9,214 bases of DNA, taken from a bacterium (GTDB lineage: Bacteria > Pseudomonadota > Alphaproteobacteria > Caulobacterales > Hyphomonadaceae). The stretch covers positions 1 through 9,214 of the forward strand of contig JAVBYB010000488.1 in the NCBI GenBank assembly GCA_030824255.1. The letters are read 5' to 3'. Shown in pieces: positions 1 through 5,634 of the stretch (position 1 is the first letter of the stretch; the number at the start of each line of letters is the position of its first letter). Position numbers and translations under genes: made by a program. The notes beneath the pieces were generated by a model. The model had not been told where the DNA came from. It saw only the letters and a program-made list of their open reading frames with translations, and made no database searches.

Positions 1-224
1 GTGGGATCGACGCTCAGCTCACCGGTAAAGGAGCCGCCAAGCACCTTGTAGGCGGCAATGAGGGTGCGGAGACGCTCGTTGATCTGGCGGTTCATGCGCT
101 GTTGGCGTTGCTGAATGGTCAGCGTCATCAGGACGCGAATGCCGACGCCGATGAGCGCAATCAGCGCAACGCCGAATATCGTGAGCAGGATGCCCTGCCA
201 TGATGTCAGATCAATAAATCGCAT
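1..224 (-). CDS. Small membrane-anchored protein of unknown function (N-terminal part)
   Basis: The gene runs off the left edge; 74 codons are visible on the minus strand. The ATG at 224-222 follows a perfect AGGAGG ribosome binding site (229-234, 4-base spacer), which fixes the start. The protein begins [14 protein letters not shown], then has one hydrophobic segment at about residues 10-33 ([18 protein letters not shown]). A polar Gln/Arg-rich stretch follows ([18 protein letters not shown]), then [20 protein letters not shown]. This reads as a single-pass inner membrane protein with a soluble, probably helical, domain after the anchor. The pattern resembles a widespread but unnamed bacterial hypothetical family I recall, in which an anchor is followed by an '[18 protein letters not shown]' block. 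I cannot assign a function. It is divergent from trpB, with 203 bases between the two starts. Confidence 0.75.
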   Translation of the reverse strand, partial: MRFIDLTSWQGILLTIFGVALIALIGVGIRVLMTLTIQQRQQRMNRQINERLRTLIAAYKVLGGSFTGELSVDP

Positions 225-228
225 GCTG

Positions 229-234
229 CCTCCT
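229..234 (-). promoter_or_regulatory. Consensus Shine-Dalgarno AGGAGG of the leftward membrane protein
   Basis: On the minus strand AGGAGG lies 4 bases before the ATG at 224. It is the strongest ribosome binding site in the window and the main evidence that this short partial frame is a real gene. Confidence 0.7.
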
Positions 235-310
235 GTGCTGTCGTCGTAGCGCGCCTGCCCGGAAAAGTCCCCAACGGCGTGCATGGACACGGCGATGCGT
301 GGGCCTGATC

Positions 311-333
311 TTGCATGCCGAAGCTTCATGCAA
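311..333. promoter_or_regulatory. Inverted repeat TTGCATG-N9-CATGCAA upstream of trpB
   Basis: A perfect 7-base inverted repeat (arms 311-317 and 327-333, 9-base spacer containing AAGCTT) sits in the divergent region between the leftward membrane protein and trpB, about 95 bases before the trpB start. Its size and symmetry suit a dimeric repressor operator, but I recognise no regulator for it. It could equally be a small RNA hairpin in a trpB leader. I see no convincing sigma-70 promoter for trpB in 225-427, and no trpF gene immediately upstream. Confidence 0.25.
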
Positions 334-427
334 CCTCGGGGCGGCGCATTGGCGGTTTGGACATCTGCACTCTGGCCAAGGAGGGCGGGCAGGGCGTAAA
401 GGACGCGTCACAGCTAAGGATGTGGTT

Positions 428-1642
428 ATGACGGCGCTTTCGAATACATGGGCTCAATGGCCCGATGCGAACGGTCGATTTGGCGAATTTGGCGGGCGGT
501 ATGTCGCCGAGACGCTGATGCCGCTCGTGCTCGACCTGGAGCAGGAGTATGCGCGGGCGAAGTCGGATCCGACTTTTCAGGCTGAATTCGACTGGCTGCT
601 GGAGCACTATGTCGGTCGCCCGAGCCCGCTCTATTTCGCTGAGCGAATGACCAATCATTTCGGCGGCGCGAAAATATACTTCAAGCGCGACGAGCTGAAC
701 CACACAGGCGCGCACAAGATCAACAACTGCATCGGGCAGGTTCTCCTCGCGCGCCGCATGGGCAAGACGCGGATTATCGCGGAGACGGGAGCGGGGCAGC
801 ATGGCGTCGCCACGGCGACCATCTGCGCGCGGTTCGGTCTGCCGTGCGTGGTGTTCATGGGCGAGACGGATGTCGAGCGCCAGAAGCCCAACGTGTTCCG
901 CATGAAGCTGCTCGGCGCGGAGATCGTGCCGGTGTCGTCGGGCACTGGCACGCTGAAGGATGCGATGAACGAGGCGCTGCGCGACTGGGTGACGAATGTG
1001 TCGAACACGTTCTACGTCATCGGTACGGCGGCGGGACCACATCCCTATCCGATGCTGGTGCGCGATTTCCAGTCGATCATCGGCAAGGAAGCGAAAGCAC
1101 AGGTCCTGAAACAGGAAGGCCGCCTGCCAGACGCGCTGGTGGCGGCGATCGGCGGCGGATCGAATGCAATCGGACTATTCCACCCCTTCCTTGAAGATGA
1201 AGGCGTGCGGATGATCGGCGTTGAAGCGGGCGGGCATGGCGTGGATACGCCGATGCACGCGGCGTCGCTCTCGGGCGGGCAGCCGGGCATCCTGCATGGT
1301 AACCGAACCTACCTTTTGCAGGACAATGACGGGCAGATCATCGACGCACACTCGATCTCGGCGGGTCTTGATTACCCGGGCATCGGGCCGGAGCATGCCT
1401 TCCTGCACGAAACGGGACGTGCGGAGTATCGTACCTGCACGGACAAGGAAGCGCTCGAGGCGTTCCAGCTCGTCACGCGGCTCGAAGGCATCATCCCGGC
1501 GCTGGAACCGGCGCACGCGCTGGCGCGCGTGGGCGATGTGGCGAAGGAACTCGGCAAGGACGGGCTCATCATCATGAACATGTGCGGACGCGGCGATAAG
1601 GACATCTTCGCGGTGGCCGGGCATCTGGGGTTGAGCATCTGA
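428..1642 (+). CDS. trpB: Tryptophan synthase beta chain
   Basis: This is the 404-residue beta subunit of tryptophan synthase. It condenses indole, channelled from TrpA, with serine to give tryptophan in the cytoplasm, using PLP. The family length is about 390-410. Visible landmarks are the N-terminal [13 protein letters not shown] block (19-30) and the PLP-binding lysine K97 in HTGAHKINN. The catalytic glutamate E119 lies in AETGAGQHG and the PLP phosphate loop GGGSNA is at 242-247. The C-terminal GRGDKDIF block begins at 387. C386 stands where the Salmonella enzyme has the serine that contacts the PLP ring nitrogen. I believe Cys occurs here in some related bacteria, so activity is expected. 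The ATG at 428 follows AAGGA (416-420) with a 7-base spacer and gives the usual N-terminus; the frame stays open upstream to an ATG at 299, but that extension is unlike TrpB. The stop overlaps the next gene's ATG by one base. trpA is not adjacent but lies 3.15 kb downstream. Confidence 0.97.
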   Translation: MTALSNTWAQWPDANGRFGEFGGRYVAETLMPLVLDLEQEYARAKSDPTFQAEFDWLLEHYVGRPSPLYFAERMTNHFGGAKIYFKRDELNHTGAHKINNCIGQVLLARRMGKTRIIAETGAGQHGVATATICARFGLPCVVFMGETDVERQKPNVFRMKLLGAEIVPVSSGTGTLKDAMNEALRDWVTNVSNTFYVIGTAAGPHPYPMLVRDFQSIIGKEAKAQVLKQEGRLPDALVAAIGGGSNAIGLFHPFLEDEGVRMIGVEAGGHGVDTPMHAASLSGGQPGILHGNRTYLLQDNDGQIIDAHSISAGLDYPGIGPEHAFLHETGRAEYRTCTDKEALEAFQLVTRLEGIIPALEPAHALARVGDVAKELGKDGLIIMNMCGRGDKDIFAVAGHLGLSI

Positions 1643-2028
1643 TGCGAACCGCGCTGGCGATCATTGCGCTGGCGCTTGCCGCGTGCAGCCCGCCCAACAA
1701 GCCGATCCTGCCGGGCACTCTCGATCTGGCGGTGGTGCAGGGAGATAAGTGGAAACTGTGCGCGGATGACGGGATGGAGGACACGACGCCGAACGCTGAC
1801 TGCGTGCTGGCGCCGGACGTCGATCCGATGAAGGGCTATCGCGAAGGACTGGCGGCCAAGGGATGGACGCAGGCGGAGACGGCTGCGAATGACCTGGAGA
1901 CTTGGACGCGCGGAGCCGACGCGACAGGCGCGTGCGCGCGGTTGGACGTCACGGGCGTTGGCGAGCGGTTCGCGGCGAAGATGTACACGCTGCTTCGCTT
2001 TCAGGTGAGTGATGTGGCCTGCGTATAG
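1642..2028 (+). CDS. Small putative lipoprotein, translationally coupled to trpB
   Basis: This 128-residue protein of unknown function has a short N-terminal signal, [15 protein letters not shown], with a lipobox LAAC. C15 is the likely lipidated residue, so the mature protein is probably a periplasm-facing lipoprotein of about 114 residues. Four further cysteines (C40, C54, C98, C127) could form two disulfides, which fits export. The body is acidic and has no domain I recognise. The ATG lies in a TGATG overlap with the trpB stop. The nearest purine-rich stretch (GGGG, 1627-1630) is 11 bases away, so translation probably depends on ribosomes finishing trpB. A role in tryptophan synthesis is not expected for an exported lipoprotein; it probably just shares the transcript. 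The coding call rests on the clean signal peptide, the overlap and the GC-rich codon use. Confidence 0.8.
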   Translation: MRTALAIIALALAACSPPNKPILPGTLDLAVVQGDKWKLCADDGMEDTTPNADCVLAPDVDPMKGYREGLAAKGWTQAETAANDLETWTRGADATGACARLDVTGVGERFAAKMYTLLRFQVSDVACV

Positions 2029-2040
2029 GCTTCCGAGGCT

Positions 2041-2090
2041 CCGTCAAACTCGCGAATGAGGCGAGATCATTCCTGATCGGAAACTGACGG
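2041..2090 (+). repeat. Nested inverted repeats, possible three-way junction
   Basis: CCGTCA (2041-2046) pairs perfectly with TGACGG (2085-2090). Inside lie CTCGC/GCGAG (2049-2053 with 2061-2065) and ATCA/TGAT (2066-2069 with 2074-2077, loop TTCC). Together they could form a compact three-way junction starting 12 bases after the lipoprotein stop codon. There is no T-run after it, so it is not a standard intrinsic terminator; it may protect or end the trpB-lipoprotein transcript. Confidence 0.35.
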
Positions 2091-2267
2091 GCGCGGGCGT
2101 GTCACTATGCCTACCATCGTAATTTTCCGTGGAACTGCCGGAGCTCAATGGCGCCGCTCGCGCTGGGGTTGGGGCGCCTCCTGTTCGCTGTCGGGGAGAA
2201 AATGGTCGCCGCGCGGGCCGTCTGTTGTATTTTGTATACACCTCCCATCGAAGACGCAGGCGTGGGC

Positions 2268-2377
2268 GGCTCACGAAGGACGACCTTCGTCGCCGCGCTC
2301 TCTCCGGCCCCCAAACCGGAACGACATGCGGCTGCATTTGATGGTCTGGCGCCGCGCTGTTCCCCCAGTGCGGCGCC
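2268..2377 (+). ncRNA. Candidate structured RNA: four consecutive hairpins
   Basis: Four stems follow one another. ACGAAGG/CCTTCGT (2273-2279, 2284-2290, loop ACGA) is extended by GGC/GCC (2268-2270, 2292-2294) across a small bulge. TCCGG/CCGGA (2303-2307, 2316-2320) is next, then ATGC/GCAT (2326-2329, 2334-2337). Last is a 12-pair stem (2348-2359 with 2366-2377, loop TTCCCC) made of GGCGCCGC-G-CTG against CAG-T-GCGGCGCC. The one non-Watson-Crick pair is G2356 with T2369, which is a G-U pair only in + strand RNA and so weakly favours + transcription. An AT-rich, promoter-like patch lies just upstream (2225-2240). No U-tract follows. I match it to no known family; chance folding of GC-rich DNA is the main alternative. 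Confidence 0.25.
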
Positions 2378-2410
2378 GCTCATCCCCTGCCAGTCATCCC
2401 GGCTCAATCG

Positions 2411-2635
2411 TCAAAGCTTGCGGAAATAGTTGTCGCGGACAAAGCGGGAGACGTAGGCGGCCAGGCCACGGCCTTGTTCAGCGAAAGCCTTCATACGCGA
2501 AACGGCGGCGGGGCCCGGCTTCTGGTCGTTGTACTCGTAACGCGCTCCACCCACGAAGCGGATGATAATGCTGGTCCGGGTTGTCTGGTAAGCGACGATG
2601 CCGGATTTTCCTGAGGCATCGGCGTAGGGGATCAT
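2411..2635 (-). CDS. Small KTSC-like domain protein
   Basis: This 74-residue protein lies on the minus strand, opposite to its neighbours. The sequence reads SGIVAYQTTRTSIIIRF, then GGARYEYND, then RMKAFAEQGRGLAAYVSRFVRDNY and a basic end FRKL. This is the pattern of the small KTSC fold: a strand with Tyr, a hydrophobic strand, G-x-x-Y-x-Y, then a helix ending in a basic V/I-R-x-x-Y. KTSC domains occur alone or attached to lysyl-tRNA synthetases and other proteins; their molecular role is not settled. The ATG at 2635 gives a protein of typical size starting MIPYADASG. The frame stays open to an ATG at 2791, but that would overlap the divergent GFA gene and adds atypical sequence. No strong ribosome site precedes 2635. 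This gene is why trpB and trpA cannot be one uninterrupted operon. Confidence 0.7.
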   Translation of the reverse strand: MIPYADASGKSGIVAYQTTRTSIIIRFVGGARYEYNDQKPGPAAVSRMKAFAEQGRGLAAYVSRFVRDNYFRKL

Positions 2636-2766
2636 TGGCGGGAAACGCGTGAGCGTTGCAACGGTCTCATGACGATGACTGACGGATGTACGAATGACCA
2701 GAACGGGCAGACAGATCGAATAGAGGGCTTCCGGTGTGTGGCGGCCGCGGGGTACAAGGCGGAACA

Positions 2767-2772
2767 GAGGAG
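2767..2772 (+). promoter_or_regulatory. Shine-Dalgarno GAGGAG deciding the GFA gene start
   Basis: GAGGAG is followed by a 7-base spacer and the ATG at 2780. It selects this start over the in-frame ATG at 2669, whose extra 37 residues do not resemble the family. Confidence 0.7.
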
Positions 2773-2779
2773 ACCGCCG

Positions 2780-3130
2780 ATGAGCACACATGCCGGATCA
2801 TGCCATTGTGGAAAAGTGGCGTTCGAGCTGACTGGGAATTTCGGCGGCGCGTTGGTGTGCAACTGCTCTTACTGCCGACGCGCGGGGCACATGCTGGCGT
2901 TCACGACGCCTGAAAATTTCAGGCTGACGACGCCGCAGAAGGACGTCTCGGTCTACCTGTTCAACAAGCAGGCGATCAATCACTACTTCTGCGCCAACTG
3001 CGGGATCTCGACCCATGGCGGCGGCGTCGCGCCGGATGGCAAGCAGATGGTGGCGGTGAACCTTCGCTGCGTGCCGGGCATCGATCTGGATACGCTGGAA
3101 ATCCAGAAGGTCGACGGGGCGAGCTTCTAG
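2780..3130 (+). CDS. GFA-family zinc protein (glutathione-dependent formaldehyde-activating enzyme-like)
   Basis: This 116-residue single-domain protein of the GFA/CENP-V fold (Pfam GFA) has the zinc-binding cysteines in the expected order. They are C8-x-C10 in SCHCGKVAFEL, C27-x-C29-x2-C32 in CNCSYCRRAG, and C71-x2-C74 in HYFCANCGI. The later NLRCVPG (C97) and the hydrophobic LDTLEIQKVDG ending are also family-typical. The founding member, Gfa of Paracoccus, was described as making S-hydroxymethylglutathione from formaldehyde and glutathione. Most short homologues are uncharacterised and the substrate here cannot be told, so no gene symbol is given. The start is set by GAGGAG at 2767-2772. 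The next gene begins 9 bases after this stop and in the same frame, so the two are probably co-transcribed and coupled. It is divergent from the KTSC-like gene, with 144 bases between the starts. Confidence 0.9.
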   Translation: MSTHAGSCHCGKVAFELTGNFGGALVCNCSYCRRAGHMLAFTTPENFRLTTPQKDVSVYLFNKQAINHYFCANCGISTHGGGVAPDGKQMVAVNLRCVPGIDLDTLEIQKVDGASF

Positions 3131-3139
3131 GCCGGCGCG

Positions 3140-4621
3140 ATGTTGCCGGCGGATATTCCTGAAGCGCCCGTGATGGCGACGTCTGCGGCGGTGTTACCGG
3201 AGCAGGGCGGGTATGTGTTTCACGATCCATGCGTGCTCGGCACGCGGTTGAGTATGGTGGTCGATGCGGTGACGCAGGCGGCTGCGTATCGCGCAGCGTG
3301 CTCGGCGCGTGTCGAGATCGACAGACTTGATGGCGTGTTCAACTGGCGCGACCCGGCCGCCGAGATTTCACGGCTGAATGCGGCAGAGACGCATGTTGCA
3401 TCGCCGGAGCTGTTTGAGGTTGTGGCTGCGGCAGAGCGATGGCGGAATCTGAGTTCGGGGGCTTATAGCGGGCGTCTGGGACTTCCTCTCTCGGTGTGGC
3501 GTGCGGCGCAGGAGATGCCGGATCGCGCCACGATGGCCGCGATGGCGGCGGAGATTGCCGGGGCTGATGTGAAGCTTGATGCAAAGGCGCGCGTGATTGT
3601 TCGGCCGGATAGGGTGCGCTTCGATCTGGATGGACTGGCAAAAGGCTACATTGCCGATCGCGCGCTGGCGGCGATGATGGCTGTGCCAGGTGTAGCGCGC
3701 GCAATGTTGGACATTGGCGGGGATATACGCTGTGCGGGCGGACGGTGGCGGGTGGAGCTGCCGGCGCCACTGATGCCGTTTGACAATGCGAAGGCGTGCG
3801 GGGCGGTTGAGCTTGACGAGGCGGGGGTTGCGACATCCGGCTGTGGGCCGCGTGACCGGGAGATTGCCGGAATGCGGGTGAGCGCGACGATCAATCCGCG
3901 CGATGGCTGGCCGGTGTCGCATTGGCGATCCGTAACGGCATTGGCGCCCACGACGATGGACGCGGATGCGCTGGCGACAGCGATGCTGGTAGGCTCAGAC
4001 GAGGAAGCCAAGGCGCTGATTGCCCGGGCGCCTGGGTCGGCTGCGCGTGTTACGACGCCGGAGCAGGCCATGTGGCGCGGCGATCAGGCGTGGCAGATTC
4101 ATTGGATTGACTATGAGGCGCCGCAGAAGAGCGGGGAGCCCCTTTACAGGTCTGGCTGGGCGGATGGGTGGATCGCCAACATCACCTTCACGGCGCCACC
4201 GAAGGACATGCGGCGCGAGATCGCCTTCCGTTCGCCCTATGTCGCAATCTGGGTGAGCGACGAGGCCGGGAGGCCGGTGCGTACCCTGCTGCTGATCGGG
4301 CGGCACAAGGATTGGCATGAAGGCAATCGCGTGTGGTGGCGGCAGAACCGTACAAAGGTCGATGACTTTTTCGCCGGGCGATCGATGTCGACGCGCGGAT
4401 CGGGGACATACAAGGTCTACTGGGATGGCATCGACGATGCCGGCAAGCCGGTGGCGCCCGGCAAGTACATCATGAATGTCGAGACAAGCCGGGAGGCGGG
4501 CGGGCATTCGCACCGCCAGCTCGCGATCGACTTCTCGACCATGCGGGCGTTCGAGCGGGAGATGCCGGTGGATGCGCAGTCCGGCGGGTTGACGGTATCG
4601 TTCGAGAAGTTCGGACGGTAA
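3140..4621 (+). CDS. ApbE-like FAD:protein FMN transferase fused to a DUF2271 domain
   Basis: This 493-residue protein has two domains. Residues about 25-315 are ApbE-like, a family that moves FMN from FAD onto a threonine of target flavoproteins using Mg2+. Landmarks are GTRLSM (34-39), the DLDGLAKGYIAD block (162-173), LDIGGDI (190-196), ATSGCG (231-236), and the metal-site block MDADALATAMLVG (273-285). Residues about 335-490 match DUF2271, an Ig-like domain, with WWRQN (399-403), STRGSGTY (417-424), YWDGIDDAGKPV (427-438), GKYIMNVE (441-448) and REAGGH (451-456). Oddities: the usual SHIIDPRTG block reads SATINPRDG (248-256), so the His and the Asp are changed, and the usual FDPT after the GG-A motif reads YSGR. 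There is no signal peptide, and an in-frame TAG at 3128 rules out an upstream start. Met12 (3173) is an alternative start. No good ribosome site is seen; reinitiation after the GFA stop is likely. Confidence 0.88.
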   Translation: MLPADIPEAPVMATSAAVLPEQGGYVFHDPCVLGTRLSMVVDAVTQAAAYRAACSARVEIDRLDGVFNWRDPAAEISRLNAAETHVASPELFEVVAAAERWRNLSSGAYSGRLGLPLSVWRAAQEMPDRATMAAMAAEIAGADVKLDAKARVIVRPDRVRFDLDGLAKGYIADRALAAMMAVPGVARAMLDIGGDIRCAGGRWRVELPAPLMPFDNAKACGAVELDEAGVATSGCGPRDREIAGMRVSATINPRDGWPVSHWRSVTALAPTTMDADALATAMLVGSDEEAKALIARAPGSAARVTTPEQAMWRGDQAWQIHWIDYEAPQKSGEPLYRSGWADGWIANITFTAPPKDMRREIAFRSPYVAIWVSDEAGRPVRTLLLIGRHKDWHEGNRVWWRQNRTKVDDFFAGRSMSTRGSGTYKVYWDGIDDAGKPVAPGKYIMNVETSREAGGHSHRQLAIDFSTMRAFEREMPVDAQSGGLTVSFEKFGR

Positions 4622-4699
4622 GCTCCGCCGTGTTCCCTTTTCGTTGCAGTGCGGCATTCGGAAGCGAGACGGGGGGTCGGCGCCGGAATGGGATTCGGT

Positions 4700-4705
4700 T
4701 ATAAT
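4700..4705 (+). promoter_or_regulatory. TATAAT hexamer, possible -10 box of the trpA-accD unit
   Basis: A perfect TATAAT lies in the 173-base gap before trpA, about 90 bases from its ATG. The hexamer at the -35 position with 17-base spacing (TCGGCG, 4677-4682) is poor, so this rests on the -10 match in GC-rich DNA and on the need for a promoter here. It lies between inverted arms CGGAAGC (4659-4665) and GCTTCCG (4711-4717). Confidence 0.35.
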
Positions 4706-4794
4706 TCGAGGCTTCCGGCCCATTTGGGCGTAATGGAACCTGCGTTTGGCCCTGACAGTCTGAAGCGCACTAAACCCTGAAAAACCCATATCCC

Positions 4795-5634
4795 ATGACC
4801 GCTGACCGGATCGCTGCGACGTTTGCTGCCTGTGCTGAACAGGGCCGGGCGGCGTTTGTCGGTTACCTAATGGCGGGCGATCCCGACATCGAGACAAGTT
4901 TCCGCAATATCAAGGCTCTGGCGGAGGCTGGCGCCGACATTATCGAAGTGGGTGCACCCTTCACCGACCCCATGGCTGATGGGGCCGCAATCCAGAAAGC
5001 CGCGCTGCGAAGCCTTGCTGCAGGCGCCAATCTGCGGGTCACCCTCGACATCGTGCGGCGTTTTCGCGCCGAAAATGCGAAAACACCAATCATCATAATG
5101 GGTTACGCTAATCCGATTCACCGGATGGGTTATGCGTCCTTTGCCAAGGCCGCAGCCGAAGTGGGCGTCGATGGCCTGATCGTTGTCGACCTCCCGCCGG
5201 AAGAAGACGCCCCACTGCGCCACGAGCTTCAGGCCCATGGCCTCGCCGTGATCCGCCTGGCGACACCGACGACGACAGAAAAACGCATGGAAACAGTTGC
5301 GAACGGATCTTCCGGCTTCGTCTATTACGTCTCGGTCGCCGGCGTGACCGGCGCGGGCGTCGGCGCTGACGCAGACATCACAGCAGGGGTTGAACGCGCC
5401 AAGCGCATTTCCAACCTTCCCGTCGCCGTCGGTTTTGGCGTGCGGACCCCGGAGCAGGCAGCCAAGTTCGCGCGTATTGCCGATGGCGTTGTCGTTGGGT
5501 CAGCGCTTGTTGAACAGGTTCGCGAAGCGGTTGAGCAAGGCGATCCCGGCTCATCTGTCAAGAAAATAAGTGTGGTTGCAAAGACACTGTCAAACGCCAT
5601 AGCCTCGGCACGTATTGAACGGAGCGTTCATTGA
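4795..5634 (+). CDS. trpA: Tryptophan synthase alpha chain
   Basis: This is the 279-residue alpha subunit of tryptophan synthase, a TIM barrel. It cleaves indole-3-glycerol phosphate to indole and glyceraldehyde 3-phosphate and passes indole to TrpB. Family length is about 260-280. The catalytic pair is visible: E51 in IIEVGAPFTDP and D62 in PMADG. Also present are YLMAGDPD (24-31), IIIMGYANPI, DLPPEE, the loop 6 segment YYVSVAGVTGAG and the phosphate-binding GFGVRTPEQA. The ATG at 4795 gives the conserved N-terminus (RIAATFAACAEQGRAAFVGY); an in-frame TGA at 4777 excludes an earlier start. No Shine-Dalgarno sequence is seen before it (CTGAAAAACCCATATCCC). Alanine codons are mixed (GCT, GCC, GCA, GCG), unlike the GCG-heavy trpB. 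The stop overlaps the accD start by 4 bases. It is split from trpB by four unrelated genes. Confidence 0.97.
   Translation: MTADRIAATFAACAEQGRAAFVGYLMAGDPDIETSFRNIKALAEAGADIIEVGAPFTDPMADGAAIQKAALRSLAAGANLRVTLDIVRRFRAENAKTPIIIMGYANPIHRMGYASFAKAAAEVGVDGLIVVDLPPEEDAPLRHELQAHGLAVIRLATPTTTEKRMETVANGSSGFVYYVSVAGVTGAGVGADADITAGVERAKRISNLPVAVGFGVRTPEQAAKFARIADGVVVGSALVEQVREAVEQGDPGSSVKKISVVAKTLSNAIASARIERSVH
5621..5624 (+). promoter_or_regulatory. Shine-Dalgarno GGAG deciding the TTG start of accD
   Basis: GGAG lies inside the end of trpA, 6 bases before TTG 5631. It supports TTG as the start, which also gives the family-typical N-terminus MNWLTN. Confidence 0.65.

Larger units (their letters stand above)
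2029..2410. other. 382-base intergenic region with many inverted repeats and no credible gene
   Basis: The open frames that cross this stretch on both strands are Arg/Ser/Pro-rich and lack ribosome sites or recognisable domains, so I treat it as non-coding. It is dense in inverted repeats. A three-way-junction-like fold lies at 2041-2090, just after the lipoprotein stop. An AT-rich patch (TTGTATTTTGTATACA, 2225-2240) stands out in GC-rich surroundings. It is followed by a run of four hairpins (2268-2294, 2303-2320, 2326-2337, 2348-2377). No tRNA, tmRNA, RNase P or SRP RNA hallmark is visible. Confidence 0.5.

Noticed and set aside
299..427. Upstream in-frame extension of trpB (ATG 299)
   Set aside because: The extra 43 residues do not resemble a TrpB N-terminus, and the ATG at 428 has a properly spaced AAGGA.
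326..1042. Long minus-strand open frame opposite trpB (238 codons)
   Set aside because: Arg/His/Ala-rich antisense frame caused by GC-rich codons of trpB; no domain and no ribosome site.
2029..2410. Known housekeeping RNA (RNase P, tmRNA, SRP or 6S RNA) in the intergenic gap
   Set aside because: None of the conserved cores I know for RNase P, tmRNA or SRP RNA is visible on either strand. 6S cannot be excluded by eye, but I saw no positive match.
2107..2565. Open frame of 152 codons on the + strand through the intergenic region
   Set aside because: It is rich in Arg, Ser and Pro, has no ribosome site, and runs into the opposite strand of the KTSC-like gene. Shorter frames in the same region look equally random.
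4622..4794. Tryptophan leader peptide and attenuator before trpA
   Set aside because: No short frame with clustered Trp codons and no terminator/antiterminator pair with a T-run is present.
3995..4897. Minus-strand open frame of 300 codons opposite the ApbE-DUF2271 gene and the trpA start
   Set aside because: Arg/Pro/His-rich shadow of confidently coding DNA on the other strand.
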